From Caprimulgus europaeus (Eukaryota; Chordata; Aves; Caprimulgiformes; Caprimulgidae), in assembly GCA_907165065.1 (NCBI GenBank), contig OU015524.1, positions 60,429,295 to 60,493,294 on the forward strand: a DNA stretch of 64,000 bases. The letters are read 5' to 3'. Position 1 is the first letter of the stretch. Every line of letters starts with the position of its first letter. Under the pieces are notes generated by a model. That model was not told where the DNA came from. It saw only the letters and a list, made by a program, of their open reading frames with translations, and ran no database searches. Made by a program: the position numbers and the translations under genes. Positions 62,300 to 64,000 of the stretch are shown here, piece after piece.

Positions 62300-64000
62300 C
62301 ACACCTCTTATTTGTTTATGGTAGTTACCTTCAAGGAAAGCAAGGTATGCATGGTTTATACTACAGCTTCTCTGTCCTTCCAGATGAACAATGCTGAGGA
62401 AGTCAGGAGTAAAAGCAAGGCATGCATGGTTTATACTACAGCTTCTCTGTCCTTCCAGATGAACAATGCTGAGGAAGTCAGGAGTAAGCCTGAAATGTTT
62501 GGTTTCAAGGATACCAACAGAAGAAGCCAGCCAGCCTACACGTGTGCCATTGCCAGCACAACAGCAGCACAGTTGCTATCCAAACAACCCCTTCACCTCA
62601 ACTGTGCACATTGATTTTTCATCTCCAAGGTAAGATACACAGAAAAAAAGCATTTGACACCAGTCTACCTTCTCAAAGGTTTGCAGTGATGCACCATCAA
62701 ATTCACAACCACTCCTCTGTATTTCCCTGCTTTTCCTTACAGGGAATGATTGCAAAGGTTCTGCTTAGCATATTTATGAAGGTTTCATTGATACCATTTT
62801 TTCTCCTGATTGATGTCAGCTTAGCAATGCTGGTCAGCTGAGCTACAGCACTGCTCAGAGAGACCGGCTGTTCTCATGTAGGTTGTGTATATTTGGACTG
62901 CCCTGAAAATCCCTGGCAAATCTTGACACATCCACTTAAAAAGCTGTTTGCTCCCAGTATGCTCTTTGAACTGCACTCAGCCTCTGTAGTAAGTATCTAG
63001 ATATTTATGGCTATCACTGAATTATATGTACTGCTTAGGGACCTCTGCGCAAGATTCCTCTAAACTTGCTTTATGTATTTTTGAAGTGTGTTTTATTTCC
63101 AGCAGCCAGGGTGGCCTGAAATGCCATTTCAGAGATTTCAGTCGCTGCTGGCATAAGAATGGGAAAACACTAACAGCTGGAGACACCTCCAGGGTCACTG
63201 AGTCTAGTAGAGGTGAGCTGGTCCAGAAAACATGATTCACTGGAGGACTGAGGTATAGCCCAGTTTCCAGAGGGCAGAATTAGTCAGAGCAAAATTGAAG
63301 TAACCACGATAAACCTAAGTTGATATGTAGGCAGATAGTGTTTTGACCACTGAAGTCCTGGTACACGTATAATTTCCTGAAAGTTAAAGTGTCTGTAAGG
63401 CAGGAGAGAAGTGAGATTAATGATATGGCAGACATTATTCATATCATGATTCTTTACGATGGTATGGTGATCAGGTGAAAACGGAGGTTTCTCCAGAACT
63501 GCACTTTGAGAAAATGGCTGATATTTGTTAGATTATAGGGTTTCCATATATTTGTTTTGCTAACTGGAGCTTCAGTTACTCTAAACACACAATTGCATGC
63601 CATGTGATGAGAACAACACAGACTGCAAAAACAGCTTCCAAATTCTAAAAACAGACATTGAGTGAAATTTGTCACCTCAAAGGACTAGCATAAGATTTAA
63701 TACGATTTACTTTGGTAATGCTTGCTACCTTGCTTGAAGTTTCATCCTCCAGGACAAATAAATGCATAAAAAAATCAGGTTTGATTTTTAAAGTAAATTG
63801 CTGGCTTTGTGTTGCAGAGTATATATCTTTAATATATTACTGAGGTGTATATTGAAAGTGCCTAAATCAGAAAGCTAATAAAATAAAATTACTTCTTAAA
63901 ATTTCAAGGAAAGGAAGGAAGATATTTATCTCCAAAGTTTGTTTCAGTACTACCTTGCTGAGATTGAAAGTTGTGGAATTTCAGTCACATTTACACAATA
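62300..64000. other. Non-coding DNA with a 75-bp tandem duplication
   Basis: Apart from the duplication at 62338-62487 I see no transposon or recognisable exon up to the window's end. A 132-codon frame (62216-62614, +) begins inside the CR1 relic and crosses the duplication; I do not regard it as a gene. Confidence 0.5.
62338..62487. repeat. 2 x 75-bp tandem duplication
   Basis: The unit begins aagcaagg(t/c)atgcatgg and ends gaagtcaggagtaa. Copies at 62338-62412 and 62413-62487 differ at one visible base (t versus c). Because 75 is a multiple of three, the open frame passing through repeats a 25-residue segment. Each unit contains a pyrimidine tract ending in cag (ttctctgtccttccag) and, 25 bases later, gtaa. 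Confidence 0.93.

Noticed and set aside
62216..62614. 132-codon frame with an internally repeated 25-residue segment
   Set aside because: It starts inside a CR1 relic and the repeat follows simply from the 75-bp DNA duplication.
1..64000. An undescribed multi-gene system
   Set aside because: No cluster of coding genes exists here; the structure visible is explained by retroelements and simple repeats.

Overview
The window looks like avian (bird) nuclear DNA. It is A+T-rich and non-coding over most of its length. It is dotted with CR1 non-LTR retrotransposons, recognisable by 3' ends of the form 'ccttccaaccc...attctgtgattctgtg', and with solo LTRs of endogenous retroviruses that begin TG, end CA and sit between 5-bp target duplications where these survive. 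I recognise no host protein-coding exon, tRNA, rRNA or known small RNA. It could be a gene desert or the interior of a large intron; the sequence alone does not decide. The retroelement set points to a bird, but I cannot name the species.

Layout. 1-1743: unique DNA. 1744-2347: solo LTR (+). 2348-10020: unique DNA with a perfect 42-bp tandem duplication at 3038-3121 and an old repeat relic near 9139-9310. 10022-10848: decayed CR1 (+). 15455-15684: short CR1 3' end (+). 17203-21408: the most structured locus, an LTR on the minus strand split by a 3.6-kb CR1, also on the minus strand. That CR1 keeps the C-terminal esterase-like part of ORF1 and a nearly full ORF2 (endonuclease plus reverse transcriptase), broken by stops and frameshifts. 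21409-31682: unique DNA with an (ATAAA)n array. 31683-32447: two CR1 fragments head to head. 33358-33898: solo LTR (+). 38185-39339: a longer, G+C-rich solo LTR (+) carrying an internal array of about 50-bp units. 41735-41811: (TAA)n. 43213-43602: CR1 (-). 50491-50560: seven perfect copies of a decamer. 51732-52411: CR1 (+). 56927-57516: solo LTR (+). 58901-59325: a compound pentanucleotide polypyrimidine tract. 62130-62299: CR1 (-). 62338-62487: a 75-bp tandem duplication.

Retroelement history. Four LTRs (1744, the split copy at 17203/21408, 33358 and 56927) resemble one another, with a TATA-like AATAAAAG or TATATAA and usually a downstream ATTAAA. The 1155-bp LTR differs over most of its length, yet its last 85-100 bases nearly match the end of the 56927 LTR, which suggests recombination between LTR lineages. 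No internal retroviral genes are present, so all are solo LTRs. The big CR1 integrated inside an LTR already present, giving a relative order of events.

I found no convincing new biological system. The leads most worth checking are the nested CR1/LTR locus, the chimeric LTR ends with the internal repeat array, the purine/pyrimidine tract, a hairpin-forming element at 61662-61817, and the 75-bp duplication with splice-like signals.
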